Assembly (NCBI RefSeq): GCF_009727055.1
Contig: NC_052359.1
Coordinates: 11,772,771-11,836,770 of the forward strand
Reading direction: 5' to 3'
DNA length: 64,000 nt
Source of the DNA: Benincasa hispida
Lineage: Eukaryota > Streptophyta > Magnoliopsida > Cucurbitales > Cucurbitaceae
Shown here: one piece after another, positions 47,340 through 59,784 of the stretch
Layout: the number at the start of each line of letters is the position of its first letter
Position numbering within the stretch: position 1 is the stretch's first letter
Made by a program: the position numbers and the translations under genes
The notes under the pieces: generated by a model
Told to the model about the DNA's origin: nothing
The model's input: only the letters and a program-made list of their open reading frames with translations
Database searches by the model: none

Positions 47340-48974
47340 ATGCACGAACCATCAAGAAAGAAAGTTCCAAATCAATCTTATAGGTTCTATGAACAGCCAC
47401 AGAAAGAACCTGGGTCTAGTTACTGGCCTCCCGTCAATCATGGAGGTGGCTTGTATTCTGACGATGTCTTCGAACAGAATCACTTACCATCTGAGGCTTT
47501 CAAACAGTATTGCAACCTTGAGTCGTCCTCAGGAACTAGTAGTTACCCTCCTCAATATTCTTCCTCTACTGCTAGCTTCACATCAAATGGAAGCCCTTCT
47601 TCACACCAAGAGTGCCATTCATACCCGTTAGACCCGTATTATTCTCCCGACAATAACTGTGGCTCACCTGTCAGATCTTGTTTATCAGATGATGCTGCTG
47701 ATGACTTAAGGCACAAGATCAGGGAGTTGGAGACTGCAATGCTTGGACCTGATGCAGATAGGCTTGACATCTATTCTATCACTGAACCAGTTAATCCTGT
47801 ATTACCCGTGCAAGAAGCAGGGTGGAAAGACGTGGCTGAGATTATCTCTAGAAGGGATTTGAAAGAGATGCTTTATGCTTGTGCACGAGCAATAGAAGAA
47901 AATGATATGGTGACTGGAGAATGGTTGGTGTCAGAGTTACGTGGAATGGTCTCGGTTTCTGGTGAGCCAATCCAGCGTTTAGGGGCTTACTTGTTAGAGG
48001 CACTTGTTGCAAGAACAGCATCTTCAGGTAGTTCTATCTACAAAGCCCTTAGATGTAAAGAGCCTGTAGGTGCTGAACTGCTCTCATACATGCATGTTCT
48101 CTATGAAATTTGCCCTTATTTCAAGTTTGGGTACCTTTCAGCAAATGGGGCAATTGCTGAAGCTATAAAAGGTGAAAATAGAGTTCACATAGTTGATTTT
48201 CAGATAGCTCAGGGAAATCAGTGGGTCACGTTGATGCAAGCTCTCGCCAATCGGCCTGGAGGGCCCCCAAAGGTTACTATTACAGGCATAGACGATTCCA
48301 CTTCAGCTTTTGCTCGAGGAGGGGGGCTCGAGATTGTAGGAAAAAGGTTGTCTATTTTGGCGGAGTCATTAAAAGTACCCTTTGAGTTCCATGGAATTGC
48401 AGGCTCTGCTGCTGAAATTCAACGTGAAGATCTAAAAGTTCAACCAGGTGAAGCGATTGCTGTGAGTTTTGCCTTAGTGTTGCACCATATGCCAGATGAA
48501 AGTGTTGGCAGTCAGAATCACCGGGATCGAATTTTGCGGCTTGTCAAGAGCTTGTCTCCAAAAGTCGTGACAGTTGTCGAGCACGAGTCAAACAACAATA
48601 CAGCGCCCTTTCTTTCCCGTTTCATCCAGACATTGAAGTATTATACTGCTGTTTTTGAATCCATTGATGTGACGCTCCCGAGAGATCACAAGGAGCGGAT
48701 CAACGTGGAGCAGCACTGTTTAGCTCGAGACATCGTAAATTTAGTAGCATGTGAGGGAGCCGAAAGAGTCGAACGTCATGAACTTTTCGGGAAATGGAGA
48801 TCACGGTTACTCATGGCTGGGTTTAAGCCACACCCTTTAAGCCCTTTTGTCAATGCTACTATTGAGGCACTGCTAAAGAACTACTGTGACAAGTACACAC
48901 TTGAAGAAAGGGATGGAGTTCTATATCTTGGCTGGTTGAATCAAACTTTAGTTACCTCTAGTGCTTGGATTTGA
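47340..48974 (+). CDS. PAT1-like: GRAS transcription factor, PAT1 branch (scarecrow-like)
   Basis: Intronless frame of 544 aa. A variable N-terminus (1-170) is rich in Ser, Pro and Tyr and opens with NQSYRFYEQP, the phrase typical of the PAT1/SCL5/SCL21 branch. The GRAS domain fills residues about 173-544. It holds leucine-rich repeat I from RRDLKEMLYACARAIEENDM and the VHIID motif as VHIVDFQIAQGNQW (282-295). Leucine-rich repeat II, PFYRE-region text and VVEHESNNNTAPF follow. The RVER motif reads ERVERHELFGKWRSRL, and the end is LYLGWLNQTLVTSSAWI. GRAS proteins of this branch act in the nucleus in phytochrome and stress signalling as transcriptional co-regulators. The last residue of the SAW motif is Ile rather than the usual Arg/Lys. 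The gene is tail to tail with the WRKY gene. Confidence 0.95.
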   Translation: MHEPSRKKVPNQSYRFYEQPQKEPGSSYWPPVNHGGGLYSDDVFEQNHLPSEAFKQYCNLESSSGTSSYPPQYSSSTASFTSNGSPSSHQECHSYPLDPYYSPDNNCGSPVRSCLSDDAADDLRHKIRELETAMLGPDADRLDIYSITEPVNPVLPVQEAGWKDVAEIISRRDLKEMLYACARAIEENDMVTGEWLVSELRGMVSVSGEPIQRLGAYLLEALVARTASSGSSIYKALRCKEPVGAELLSYMHVLYEICPYFKFGYLSANGAIAEAIKGENRVHIVDFQIAQGNQWVTLMQALANRPGGPPKVTITGIDDSTSAFARGGGLEIVGKRLSILAESLKVPFEFHGIAGSAAEIQREDLKVQPGEAIAVSFALVLHHMPDESVGSQNHRDRILRLVKSLSPKVVTVVEHESNNNTAPFLSRFIQTLKYYTAVFESIDVTLPRDHKERINVEQHCLARDIVNLVACEGAERVERHELFGKWRSRLLMAGFKPHPLSPFVNATIEALLKNYCDKYTLEERDGVLYLGWLNQTLVTSSAWI

Positions 48975-49407
48975 CACCCATGTAGTTGTAAAATGCATTT
49001 TTCCACTTCAAACTTATGAAAATATGTTATTATTTATGACCTTTTTTATGTTTTTTTATGGAAACTTATTGCTGTAGTTACCATATGCACACTATAAGAT
49101 TGCAAAGTAGGAAGAGTTCTATGCTAATTAATACTTATATTCCAGTATTTGAATTACATTGTAAAGGTACATCTTCTGTGTAACAAATAATACCAGTTGG
49201 TTCATATTATATTTGTACATGTATTGACTGAGAAGTTAGAACTAAGGCAGTTAACCTCAGCATAAGCTCAAACAACAAAGGGCAAACATAAAAGAACTCT
49301 AATATTTCCACATTCACTCCTCATCCTAAGCCATCCAAATGAAAAGAAAGCAATATAGGGTTGAAAAATGGTGGCGTCTTGTTCTCATGGCTTCATTGCA
49401 CTGAAAC
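48975..49407. other. Shared 3' region between convergent GRAS and WRKY genes
   Basis: About 430 bp of AT-rich DNA separates the two stop codons and must hold both 3' UTRs and poly(A) sites. Overlapping transcripts are possible. No strong AATAAA was seen on either strand close to the stops. Confidence 0.5.
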
Positions 49408-52400
49408 TTAAGGCCCTGTTAGTATTCTCCCGATGCTCGTCGAATATGGGTGGGACGAATGATTTAGTGGAGTGATCTCCCTATTGCGGCTTTCACTCAA
49501 ACTCTCTCTTGATCCATGCTGATTTATACCTCTATTGATCACACCAAAATAGGTCGGGCCCGAGTTCTCTTGAACTACTTCGAAGTTGAAATTGCCATTT
49601 GGAGTTTGGTTTTCAACAAGTTGTGAATGCAATGCCTGCCTGTATTCATTTGATCTATTCTCACCACCCATGCCAATGCCAACACCAAGATCAAGACTTA
49701 TGGTGTCACTCTCCTCAAGTCTATACCTCAATGGTGCAATTGTCGATGGACCTCCGACATCATGGCTACTAGTCTTTGCAGTGGGAACGTCGTGATTATG
49801 TTTCCCCTCATACGTAGTTATAACGGCTTTTGGGTCATGGGATGCTCTTTCGACATGTTTTCTAACAGGGCATCCAACATTTGTGCACTTATAATAACTC
49901 CTGCATTATTAGAATTGTGGCGTACAAGTATGAGTGTGCTATTAATAAAAATATAACAATGGAGCATCCCATACACATGAAGGGCAAACACATCTTAACA
50001 TTAAAATAGGTAAATATTGATATGAGAGATTCAAAGCACAAAACTTCAAGTTGGAAGGGCACAGAACAGATAAGGATGGCTAACAATCGTGATTTTCTGC
50101 AAACTTTAGCAAATCCCAAACACGTGCGACTTCTCGGGAAAGAAAAGGGAAACTGATTTATAAAGTATGATTGTAACTAAAATTTAGATACAAAAGTAAA
50201 AGAATTGAACTAAGTACTAATATATCATTTTTTTTCAACATATTTATGCAGGCGAGCTCCAATGGATTTCTTCAAATAATATCATCGAGCAATAAATATG
50301 GATAACGTTATGGCTTGAATGTATATTACCATTGAAAAGTGTGATAGATATTTAGCAACGCACCCAACCATTATTAGGAAAGAAATGTACCTCGGGTTGG
50401 GATTTCCTCTCACTACCTTCTGGCCATATTTGCGCCAGCGATACCCGTCATCCAGTATATCAACCTCACTTAGAGTTTGAACCACAACACGTGGTTCCCT
50501 GATTGGTTTAACCATTGGGCAGACATCGAAACCACCAAGTTCCATTTTCCTGATGAATTTAATTAAACAGAACTCATAAACAGTACTACAAAACACTGTG
50601 CTGCTTTTTCTTTTGCAGAATATTCAAGAACATTTTAACTTGAAATCAAGTATACCTCCGCTTCAAGAATATGTCATCGTCATCAACCTCATCATGATTC
50701 TTGCATGGCAGAGTTGTTCCTGCACCTTCGGTGTTGCTATCATTTGCAGCCAGAGATGGTTCGGTAGTTCCATTTTGCTCAATGGTATGCACTGACTGAG
50801 CATACATGCTGCATGACCTGTCTGAAATGGAATATAATAGATAAAACAACCATGCTTAACACCCTGTATAAGGACTAAACTTATGAAATACCAAATATAG
50901 AAACTAAAAATACAAGTCTATTTCTCTACCATCTTGGCCAGATAAAGGTGAAGGCTTATCAGGCCCATCTTCTTGAACATTCACAGAAGTACCGGCAGAA
51001 TATCGCCGGCTTGGCTGAGGCTTAGGATGATCATGGGTGCCCTTATAAATAATATCAGTTATTTGCCCATCATGGGAGCGTTCAAAAAGCTTTTTCACTT
51101 CACAGTTAGGATGGGTACATTTATAATAGCTACGCGGAAATTCACTCCCTTTAACATGCTTTTGTCCATACTTCCGCCAGTTATATCCATCATCAGATAA
51201 CCTATCTGAAACAACTGGAATGGCACTGCCTTTTGGATCAGATTGTGGAGCCTGAACCCTGCTATTTGTGTTCAAATTATGGTTGATATCATCTCCGTTG
51301 GCTTCAGGAACACTAGCCCCTGAGGCAACTGTACGTGTATCCATCTGGGTTGATCGACTCAAATCATTTGAAACGACATTGATCTCGATTTTAGTCATGG
51401 GTGGTGCAGTAAATGGTTGAGGTTGACCTTGAACTTGAACTTCAGAAGATTGTTCAGCTTTCCTATGACTCAAATCTGCAGGAACCTTAAAGTAAATGAA
51501 AATCATTAGGAAAGAAGCACCTAAATTGGAACATCACATCCCTATTCTTAAGCTGAACTATAATTCTCCTCTCTACCAAGTACAGTTTTGTAACTAAGAA
51601 CTTACATGACATGTGGAAGCTGACATAATAAGACTTCAACTTTATCAAACATTATAAAGGTTATGTAAGCTTTCATGAACATTTAATTACTACTGTTTTA
51701 ATCGGGTGGTAAAAGTCTGAATCTCAATTGATAAATTTTCAGCATAAATAAAACGAAACAACTGGAATACAGGACAAACATGTTAATAGTAGTATAGTAC
51801 AAAGACTAAAAATGGATGGAGGATTGGAAGTAATTAAAAAAAAAAAAAACCAAAAATGGTTTAAAAGAAAAGAAGAATCGCATATAGGGGAAAAAGAGTT
51901 CTAGTTACTGGTTACAAAAGAATTATCCTTTTTTTCCGTTAACAAGATATAGTTTTTTTTTTTTTTTTGAGTAAATGAAAAGAGACTTACAAACTCCAAA
52001 AGAAGAGAAAAAAACAATAAAAACAGCATAAGTAAGCAAAGGAAACCCAAACCAGCAATCAAAGTAAAGTTAATACACAATTCAAAGAACTTAAGAAAGA
52101 GAAATAAAAGCTTCCCAGCTGGACAAAGTTACAAAAGAATTATCTTAAAATGATTTTTGTTTATATATCCTTACATTCTTTCATTCTTTTTTGGGAGATA
52201 TGGATTTGCATCAAGAAGAAAACAAATGCCTTAAAATAGATCATTTCAGTCCATATGGTCAGAAAACTATTGTGTGAAAGTAACTCTGAGAGGTAACCCT
52301 GATGTTTTAAGTTTGTGCTAAGCAATGAATCATGCAAAACGTTTTCGTAAAGATGATATTACGAAATAAACAAGAATGGGGACCTCACAAATCAAACGGT

Positions 52401-55400
52401 TAATATTTACTCCAATTTATACAATTAAGATGGATTTCCCTATCATTTTTTTTATGTTAAGATGGATTTTCCGATCCTTTTTTTTATGTTAAGATCCCTG
52501 TCCAAATCAAAGACCCATTATGAGGTTTTATGAAAAGTAAAAGTTCGAATGGAGAGCATACTCCACAGACTGCTACCAATATATTTTTTTCCTTGACCAA
52601 AACTTATCAATCACCCTTGGCTTGTGTAATAACAATTAGGCTAAATATATCTAATGGTCCCAATTTTCAGGCTTTCTCAATTTTGTCCTTAATTTTTAAA
52701 AAACTTATTTTCCCTTAATGTATTAAGATTAACAATTCTCAATCAAGTCCTTCCATAAAATATATATTAAAATCAGTTGATAAAAAGTTGTGTCATTTCA
52801 TTAAGTTATTGTATTGTTAACATATTTCCACACATGGCCATGCCACTTAGCTATACCACTTGGAAAAGAGGGATTTTGGGAATGAGCGAGTTGAGTTTCA
52901 TGTGACAAGTAGTATTTTGATTGGCAAATTCACATGTCTAAACATGTTAATAAAACAATAATTCAATGATTCATCAACCTTTTGATAACAAAATTTAAAA
53001 ACTTATTTAAGGAGCTAGTTGAGAATTTTTAATATAATGAGGGTAAAATTGAGAATTTTTTAAAAGATTAACAACCAAATTGAGAATTACCTAGGGACCA
53101 TACCACATATTTAGGGTTAAAATACCACTGCGGTCCTTGTATTTTGGGAATCATTCCATTTTAGTCCTTGTACTTTCAAGGATCCAAATCTGATCCTTAT
53201 ACTTTCTATAAACCTTAAAATTAGTATTAGTCCTAGTTACTTTGAAGCTAGTTTTCATCAAAATTGGTGAAATAATAATAAAAAAACTGCCATTCTAGAA
53301 AAGACACAATGCTTATGTGATTAACTGATTATGACTCCAAAATTTATAGAGTGAAGACCAATATAAATTAATTTGCTTTTGGAAAATTTAACCATGAACT
53401 AGCATTAAAGACTAAATTTAAGGTTTATTGAAACTACATAGACTAAATTAGGACATTTGAAAATCCATGGGCTAAACTAGAACAAGTACCTGCATTCAAG
53501 GACCAAATTGGTATTTTAACCTACATTTAACCTAATAATTAAACGACTGAAAAGTTAGTATGGAAGTACCATATTTGGTCCAACATATGGTTTGAACTCA
53601 AAGTAGTTGGATCTTCCTTCATCTGAGGCATTAGTATTTGAGAAAGCCATGGTGGTCATTGGATAAATAGCTGAGCTAGAAGAGTCATGTGCCATTGGAA
53701 GCTTGGTAAGGGACCCAGTAGTAGGAGAAGGCTCTACCTGCACAAGCCAGATATTTTCAGATGAATAATTTACGCAAGCTAGTTTACCACAAAACATAAA
53801 TTAAATTAATAATATTATTTCTAAAAAAAAAATAACTTAAGTTTTCCTTTCCCTATCGTTGGAAACTCAAAAGCTAATAAACATGCAGCAGCAGTGACAA
53901 TTCCATATAGGTTATCTACTATGAAATCTGGTATGCACAAAAGTCTTTCAATATAATTGAACCACCTAACAGAAAAAAGGGAACCACAGAAAATATGATC
54001 TCTAACTTTTCTTAATCGTATTAACATTAAACAAATAAAACATTAGGGTGAAGGCAAGACATTCTTAGATCTCAACAGAGCAAACACAAAGCAACGTGGA
54101 CTGATTAGAGATAACAGCCTAAAATAGATCCATGAGCTCCAAGTGATCAAAGATAATTATCTGTCAAGTGTCTATGTCCATGCCCATCTGTAATCGTCAC
54201 CACATCTATCTCCTTTATATACCATTGTAGCATATTGAACAAAAGCAACACACATCTCTTAGCAGATTCATTTACTTCTCATTCTATATATATAATACAG
54301 ACAAATAGTAAAAGTTTTGGGTGGGTGTACATGTATCATGACAAGAGAAACAAAGATGAAGAAAAAGCTGAAGCATCACTGAAAAGGTAGATTCATTATG
54401 TGAAAAACCCACACTGACGGCAATGAAAGTATAGAAGGGTTGAGATTTAGAAAGAAAACACAATTATTCCCTCAAACTTACAACAGCATTATTCCCTAAA
54501 GCAATTCTATGGAATAACCCACACCGGCATAAAGGAGCCACCCAATGCAGTGGACTGCTCTAAGAGCAGGAATCAGAATCAACAGGTCCCAGCAGCAACT
54601 CAAGCACCCAAATAAAATATCTAATGGTCATGAAATGATATTAAAACATTAGCTCGCAACTCCAACAGTTGAGAGGAATTTTGGTTTGGACAACTAAACA
54701 ATTGTGTCAAATCACATCAGTCAAGTCGTTTAAAATTCCCCCTAATTAAGGCATATGCCACGAACCCAATGCTGAAATAAGAGCGATGTATGACGTCAAA
54801 GAACACCCCTAACTATCCTCTGTTCGATCAAAGAAAAAAGCTGAGTTAGAAGAGCGATAGGAAGTGATACATCATTATTTATAAATCTGGAATTCGCCCA
54901 CCATCAGTCACCTCAAACGACAACACAAAATCAAAACAATTCAACACAACTACACAAACTGAGAGAAAATTCACGAAACAGTGAAAGAAGAGAGAAAAAA
55001 AAGTTCAAAATTTGTAGTTATTTCAGGTAATAACAGACACATAATTTCAAGCATTTCTGCACATTTCTTCAGCAACCCATCAAAGCACAAGAAGTAAAAA
55101 GCAACTCAGAGACTCATTTAACTAGAGTATCGATATCTGTTCCTAGTTAACAAAATCCGATCGAAACCCTCGTCCCCAAATTCGAAAAAGCTTCACCCAA
55201 CACTCCCATCTCAACAATTAAAAAAAAAAAAAAAAAAAAAACCCAAGGAAAAAAGAAAGAACCTTCAAGTTGGTGAGCAGAACAGGAGAGTCAAGAAAGG
55301 AAGTGGGACTGAGGCCAGGAGGGATGGTAATGCAAGGGGACCTGGAGATCGGAAGCTTGGCCGGAGACATGAGCTTGTACTTAGCACCAGAAGCAGCGGC

Positions 55401-55460
55401 GGCGGCGGCGGAGGAGGAGACATGAGATGGATCGGCGAGGTCGGAGTCAGTGGGGTCCAT
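49408..55460 (-). CDS. WRKY3/4-like: Group I WRKY transcription factor (WRKY3/WRKY4-like)
   Basis: Six exons on the minus strand (in transcript order 55460-55263, 53737-53570, 51485-50930, 50821-50656, 50549-50391, 49900-49408) join in frame with GT-AG introns to give 579 aa. The N-terminal WRKY domain is WRKYGQK at 225-231 with C245-x4-C250-x22-H273-x-H275. The C-terminal domain is WRKYGQK at 401-407 with C421-x4-C426 and HNH later. The intron after NPNPR splits the C-terminal domain at the conserved R-type site. Exon 1 contains an Ala run and a [16 protein letters not shown] motif found in WRKY3/4/33-like proteins (a site used by MAP kinases in relatives). [13 protein letters not shown] precedes the second domain. 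The protein binds W-boxes (TTGAC) in the nucleus and likely acts in defence or senescence. Intron 2 holds two foldback repeats. Length exceeds Arabidopsis WRKY3/4 (about 515 aa). Confidence 0.93.
52640..53113. repeat. Foldback repeat inside WRKY intron 2, copy 1
   Basis: It opens aatggtcccaattttcagg and cctcaatttt-like text. It closes with gtaaaattgagaatttttt and gagaattacctagggacca, inverted relatives of the opening. It abuts copy 2. Confidence 0.55.
53111..53530. repeat. Foldback repeat inside WRKY intron 2, copy 2
   Basis: It opens agggttaaaataccactgcg and tagtccttgtactttcaagg. It closes caaggaccaaattggtattt and taacct. It shares its phrases with the repeats at 2561 and 45187. Confidence 0.6.
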
Positions 55461-55740
55461 GAGGAGAGAGAGAGAGAGGGAAGAAAGGGAGTCAAACGAT
55501 GAGGAAGAAGATGGAAATTGGGGAAGAGGGTGAGGGCAAAAAGGTCATTTTAGGAGGAGGGAAGTTTCCGGCCGGTCTGGGTTTGGAAGGATTCTTACAG
55601 TCGGTTTAGGGTAAGCTGTTGTAATAGAGAGAGAAACGGAGAGAAAACAAGAGAAAGTGGAAGAGACTATGAAGAGACTTTGGTGACTTTTTGCCTTTGG
55701 ATCTCTAAGTTCGATCGGTGCGCCATTGCTTTTTTCTTTT
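55461..55740 (-). promoter_or_regulatory. 5' leader/promoter of the WRKY gene
   Basis: On the coding strand the leader has CT-rich runs (ctctctctctctcctc just before the ATG; ttctctccgtttctctctc near 55640), typical of plant leaders. A poly(A/T) stretch and AT-rich DNA begin at 55730. No confident TATA box was chosen. Confidence 0.4.
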
Positions 55741-57185
55741 TTCTTTTTCTTTTTTTTTTTAATTATATTTTTTAAAATATTTTCCCTCTCTTCATTTTCC
55801 ATTTCCTTATTTCAAATACATTTCTTCTTTCTCTCTCTTAAAACAGTTATTATTTTATTTCTTTTTCACTTTAATCAAAGTAATGATCAAGTTATTAAAT
55901 TTTTTGCCATCAACCTAGATAAGGTTTTTTTTAATACAACAAAACATTAAATGAAATACCCATTAAAGAGGAGAGTAGACTCCACCCATAGAGATGATGA
56001 AGCATGAAAATCTAATGTCTAAGAACCAAAATTATTGAGTGGAAACTAAATACTACGCATGAAGTCATGAAAATCTAAATCTCATATCGAAAATCAGTTT
56101 CGACCTAAAAAGAAGAGATGTTAGACCAGCTGAATCGACATTTTTATTATATCTTGATAAGACATGCTAATAGAGATTTAAAATGTTCATATTTGCATAA
56201 ATGTCCCGGTATTAATTTTACAAAAATGTCAACGAATATATCAATATAGTGTTGATGTCGAAGGTTTTTTTCTAAAAAATTAAAACAAAAAATTGAAAAA
56301 TATTTAAATTAGTAAATAAACCTTTTACGCTTTTTAAATGAGTTAACATGTTTATTACTTATATTTAGTAACATTTTGTTGCTTATTTTGTTTTAATGTT
56401 TCGTGAATTTTTTTACAATGTAATGGAAATGCCTATTAATTCTTGATGTTGATATTGAATCTATAGAAATGTGTAAAAATAGATGAAAATATCGATATGT
56501 TAATAAAAATTCGATACTATAATACTACTAAGTAATTAAGTTATTTAAAAATGTAATTTTGTGTTTTTATAAAGTTAAATATATTTTTTTATTATTACCA
56601 AAAATATTGATCAAAACTTTATCTACTTGAATTTGATTTTTAATAAATGCACATTCTATTTACATATATAAAATCCCCACTAAATCTTAATCACATTTTT
56701 TATAATAGAACATAAATTATTACATGCTAAATGTACAAATTAAATCATTTTATTTCATTAGTATATGAAAAATTGCAATGGGTAAAACAAAAAAGATTAT
56801 CTGAAAATTTAGTAATGATTTTTCTAAATTTGCAAATAAAAAAATGATTTCTTAAATTATATGAATTTTTAAATTTTCTAAATTTATTAAGAGTTTTTAA
56901 AACAATATTCTTACTCAATTAAAATCAATTAGAAAGTTAAATTAATGGCATGATTTGGAAATGATTTGAAATTGTTAAAATGTCAAATTCAAATTTACTC
57001 TTAAAAAATATTTTTAAAAATTTTAAATCAATTTTAATAGCATGCAACTGCATTTAAAAATGCTTATAAAAAGTAGTTTTTATTTTAAACTAATAGTTTG
57101 CGAAACGACATAATTGATGTTTTGAACAATAATTGGTATCTTATAGACTAAGTGATAGGCAAATAATTGAGAATGATTACTAGCT
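55741..57185. other. AT-rich intergenic region
   Basis: No gene or clear repeat recognised; T- and A-rich runs only. Confidence 0.6.
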
Positions 57186-57773
57186 AGAGCATTAAAAGAT
57201 TTGCTTCCAAATATGAAGAGTTGCAACCCTTCAAGAATCAAAGTCACCAAAAGTTATAAAATCTAGTTTAACTATTTAGTAAGCAACCCCAAGAAAGCTA
57301 AACATATCTCGGCTTGGAAAATTGATCAATGATCAAGAAGAAAGGGTAATTTGTTAGTAACTTCAAGATTTCAAATTCTCCACAATCTAATTGATCAAAC
57401 TAGATTGAAAGTTTTAAATCATGCATTCTAAACATAAGAATACAAATAAAAGCATAAAGCTTGAGAGAATAAACTCTAAAGAGATTTCATTTAAATTCAA
57501 AGTCTTATTCCAAACGACAGAAGTACATACTTATACTAATTGAAAAGACAACTTGAAATGACACAACATTTCACCTAATTGACTAGGTTCAACTAAAACT
57601 CTTCAACTACATACATAAACCTTCATAAATGTAAATACATTGTTATAAATTGATACAATTGATATTAAATATGTGAATGAATTTGAGTTTCCAGATTTAT
57701 TATGACTCTTGGTGGTTTTGATTCTTTGAAGGGTTGCAACTTCATATTTGGAAGCAAATTTTTTAATGCTCTC
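57186..57773. repeat. Inverted repeat, arms about 80 bp, spacer about 425 bp
   Basis: The left arm (57186-57266) reads agagcattaaaagatttgct, tccaaatatgaag and gttgcaacccttcaagaatc. The right arm (57692-57773) is its reverse complement with a few substitutions and short indels. Neither arm matches a repeat family elsewhere in the window, and there is no coding signal that I recognise. It could be a young foldback element or a hairpin RNA source. Confidence 0.8.
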
Positions 57774-57775
57774 AC

Positions 57776-58080
57776 TAAGGATGTGTTTTGTTTAAATTTA
57801 TAGGTGTTTATCTTTGAAAAAAAATCATTTAAAAAAATTTGAAGTGCTTGGCCCACCACTCAAAATAACTTAAAATGAATTTGTGAAATAAGTTGGTCTG
57901 AGAAAACACTTGAAATCATTTTAAAAAAATACGACAGTTTAATGGTTAATCTCTACCTAATTTGTACAATATATAAAATTACCAAAGTACCTCACTGATT
58001 TTCTATCTCACTTCTACCATGCCTAACAACATTCTTTATCGACTAGCTTCAACGACTAACTGCAACGACAATAATTAGAC
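57776..58080. repeat. Decayed copy of the 34604 MITE family
   Basis: Shared phrases are gaagtgcttg..ccactcaaaataacttaaa and aagttggtctgagaaaacactt. No intact end was found on the right. Confidence 0.35.
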
Positions 58081-58256
58081 AACAACTCAGGTGAAACATC
58101 CAACAAGCATATCCCTGGCGACAATCACATTCGACAACCATCACCGATCATCTCTGCAATCAATTCCAACGACAACCACTTTCGATGACCAAGTCATCGA
58201 CAACGGTATCGATTATCTCCAACAACCAACTACCTATACTGGTCATATGCTAAATA

Positions 58257-58260
<4 letters not shown>

Positions 58261-58304
<44 letters not shown>
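58261..58304. repeat. (TA)22 microsatellite
   Basis: Forty-four uninterrupted bases of TA. Preceded by a CAACGA/CGACAA-rich patch (58030-58235) like the one at 38560-38700. Confidence 0.95.
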
Positions 58305-58307
<3 letters not shown>

Positions 58308-58319
58308 TCAAATATGCTC

Positions 58320-59180
58320 TTAAGCTATACTCTTATTAGCTTTTCTTTACATGATGTTTAAATCTCAACATTTTTCTTCAAAATGCTTGCTTGCCACTCT
58401 TGATAAGGACAAGTCTCTCACTCCTAAAGAAATTGAGATATATAATCATTGCCTATTATTAAAGGTAGGGTTGATATAAATTTAAAATGAACAAAAGTGT
58501 AAGGATATATATAAAAACCAAACAAAAGTATATATAAATTTATAAAGATGAAATATGATCCAACCAAAAAATAATAATAATGGGCCTTTATTTTAGTTTT
58601 TCCCTATTGTATCTCCATCCATTTTCCTTCCTAGTTGAGCAAAAGTCTTTGTTCTCTATGTGACCTAATAGAATAAGCATTGAGAGAATTTACCTTTGAC
58701 ATTGTTATTTTTTATACAAAATTTGTTGTTTACCCTATTAATTTTATAGGTTTGAAAAACACTTTTAGTCTCTCAAATTAATTTTACCCTTAATTTCAAA
58801 CTACAATCTATCAAAAAGAAAGATTAAAAAAAAATCCTACAAGATATAAAAATTATACTTTAAATATATATTTTAACAGATAATCTATGAAAAAAAACTT
58901 TACATAAAATTTGTTATTTTGCTACAAACTAAGGAGAAAAAAAATGGAATTAACTTTCTATAACCTCCAAAAGAAAAACCATAATCATACAACAATTTGA
59001 AACAAGAAGTATAAGTGACAAAAGATACTCCCTCGTCAACTTTCCTATCCCAAAACCATTCATCTTCCACATTCCTTGTTCCAAACTTTTCTATTTTTCT
59101 TCTCAACTTTTCCTTTTCCATCTTCTTTGTTTGAATTTTTACTCTTCATAAAACTTGGAAAATTTATATGTGACCCTCGT
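58320..59180. other. AT-rich intergenic region
   Basis: No gene recognised. Confidence 0.55.
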
Positions 59181-59186
59181 TCAAAG

Positions 59187-59784
59187 GCTCAAATGAAAAA
59201 TGGTCCAAGCTTAAAAATGCTAAAAAATGACCTATGACTTACTCCTAATTACGAGTAAGGCTTACTCCTAATTACGTGTAAGAGTACCAATTTGATCCCA
59301 AAAATGTGTTTGATGCTCCCATGAAGTCTCGCTTCTTTTCCTTTCGCTCCCTATTCCTTCCTCGTGTTCCTAAGACACGAGTACACTTTCTTTATTTGAT
59401 TGGATTCTTCCTTTCACCCCTTAGTCTTGCTCACACTTTTTGCTGCAAAAGAAGAAGTATGCAGAAGAAGAAAGTAGAAAAAGTAGAAGAAGAAAAGACC
59501 ACACCAAAGAAGAAATTGTAGATCGAGTTTGAGGAGAAAAAAAATGTGAAGAATAAAAGTAAAAATAAAAAGAATTGTGAAAAGCTCAATTTTTAATCTA
59601 GAGAGTTGACAAATATTGAATTTGGAGAGTTGTGTCAAATGAGGAGCGAGAGGAAGAATTGAGAGGAAGGAATGAGACTTCATGGGAGCGCAGGATCATC
59701 ATGCGTATTTTAAGGCTAAATGGATAATTTCATAGGCGGTTGACATAAAGCAAAATACCATTTTTCATTTATTTTTTAACCTAG
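59187..59784. repeat. Putative foldback element
   Basis: gctcccatgaagtctcgctt (59311-59330) and gaatgagacttcatgggagc (59670-59690) are near-perfect inverted copies. Outside them, caaatgaaaaatggtccaag on the left and ataccatttttcatttattt on the right are also inverted relatives. The inside is GAAGAA-rich. The ends are provisional. Confidence 0.45.

Noticed and set aside
55218..55262. Extension of WRKY exon 1 past the LTNLK codon
   Set aside because: The extension runs into a poly(A/T) tract, and a GT donor with the correct phase lies exactly after LTNLK.
59306..59683. Overlapping open frames rich in Lys/Glu or Phe/Leu
   Set aside because: They come from a GAAGAA-rich core between inverted repeats. 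Low complexity on both strands.
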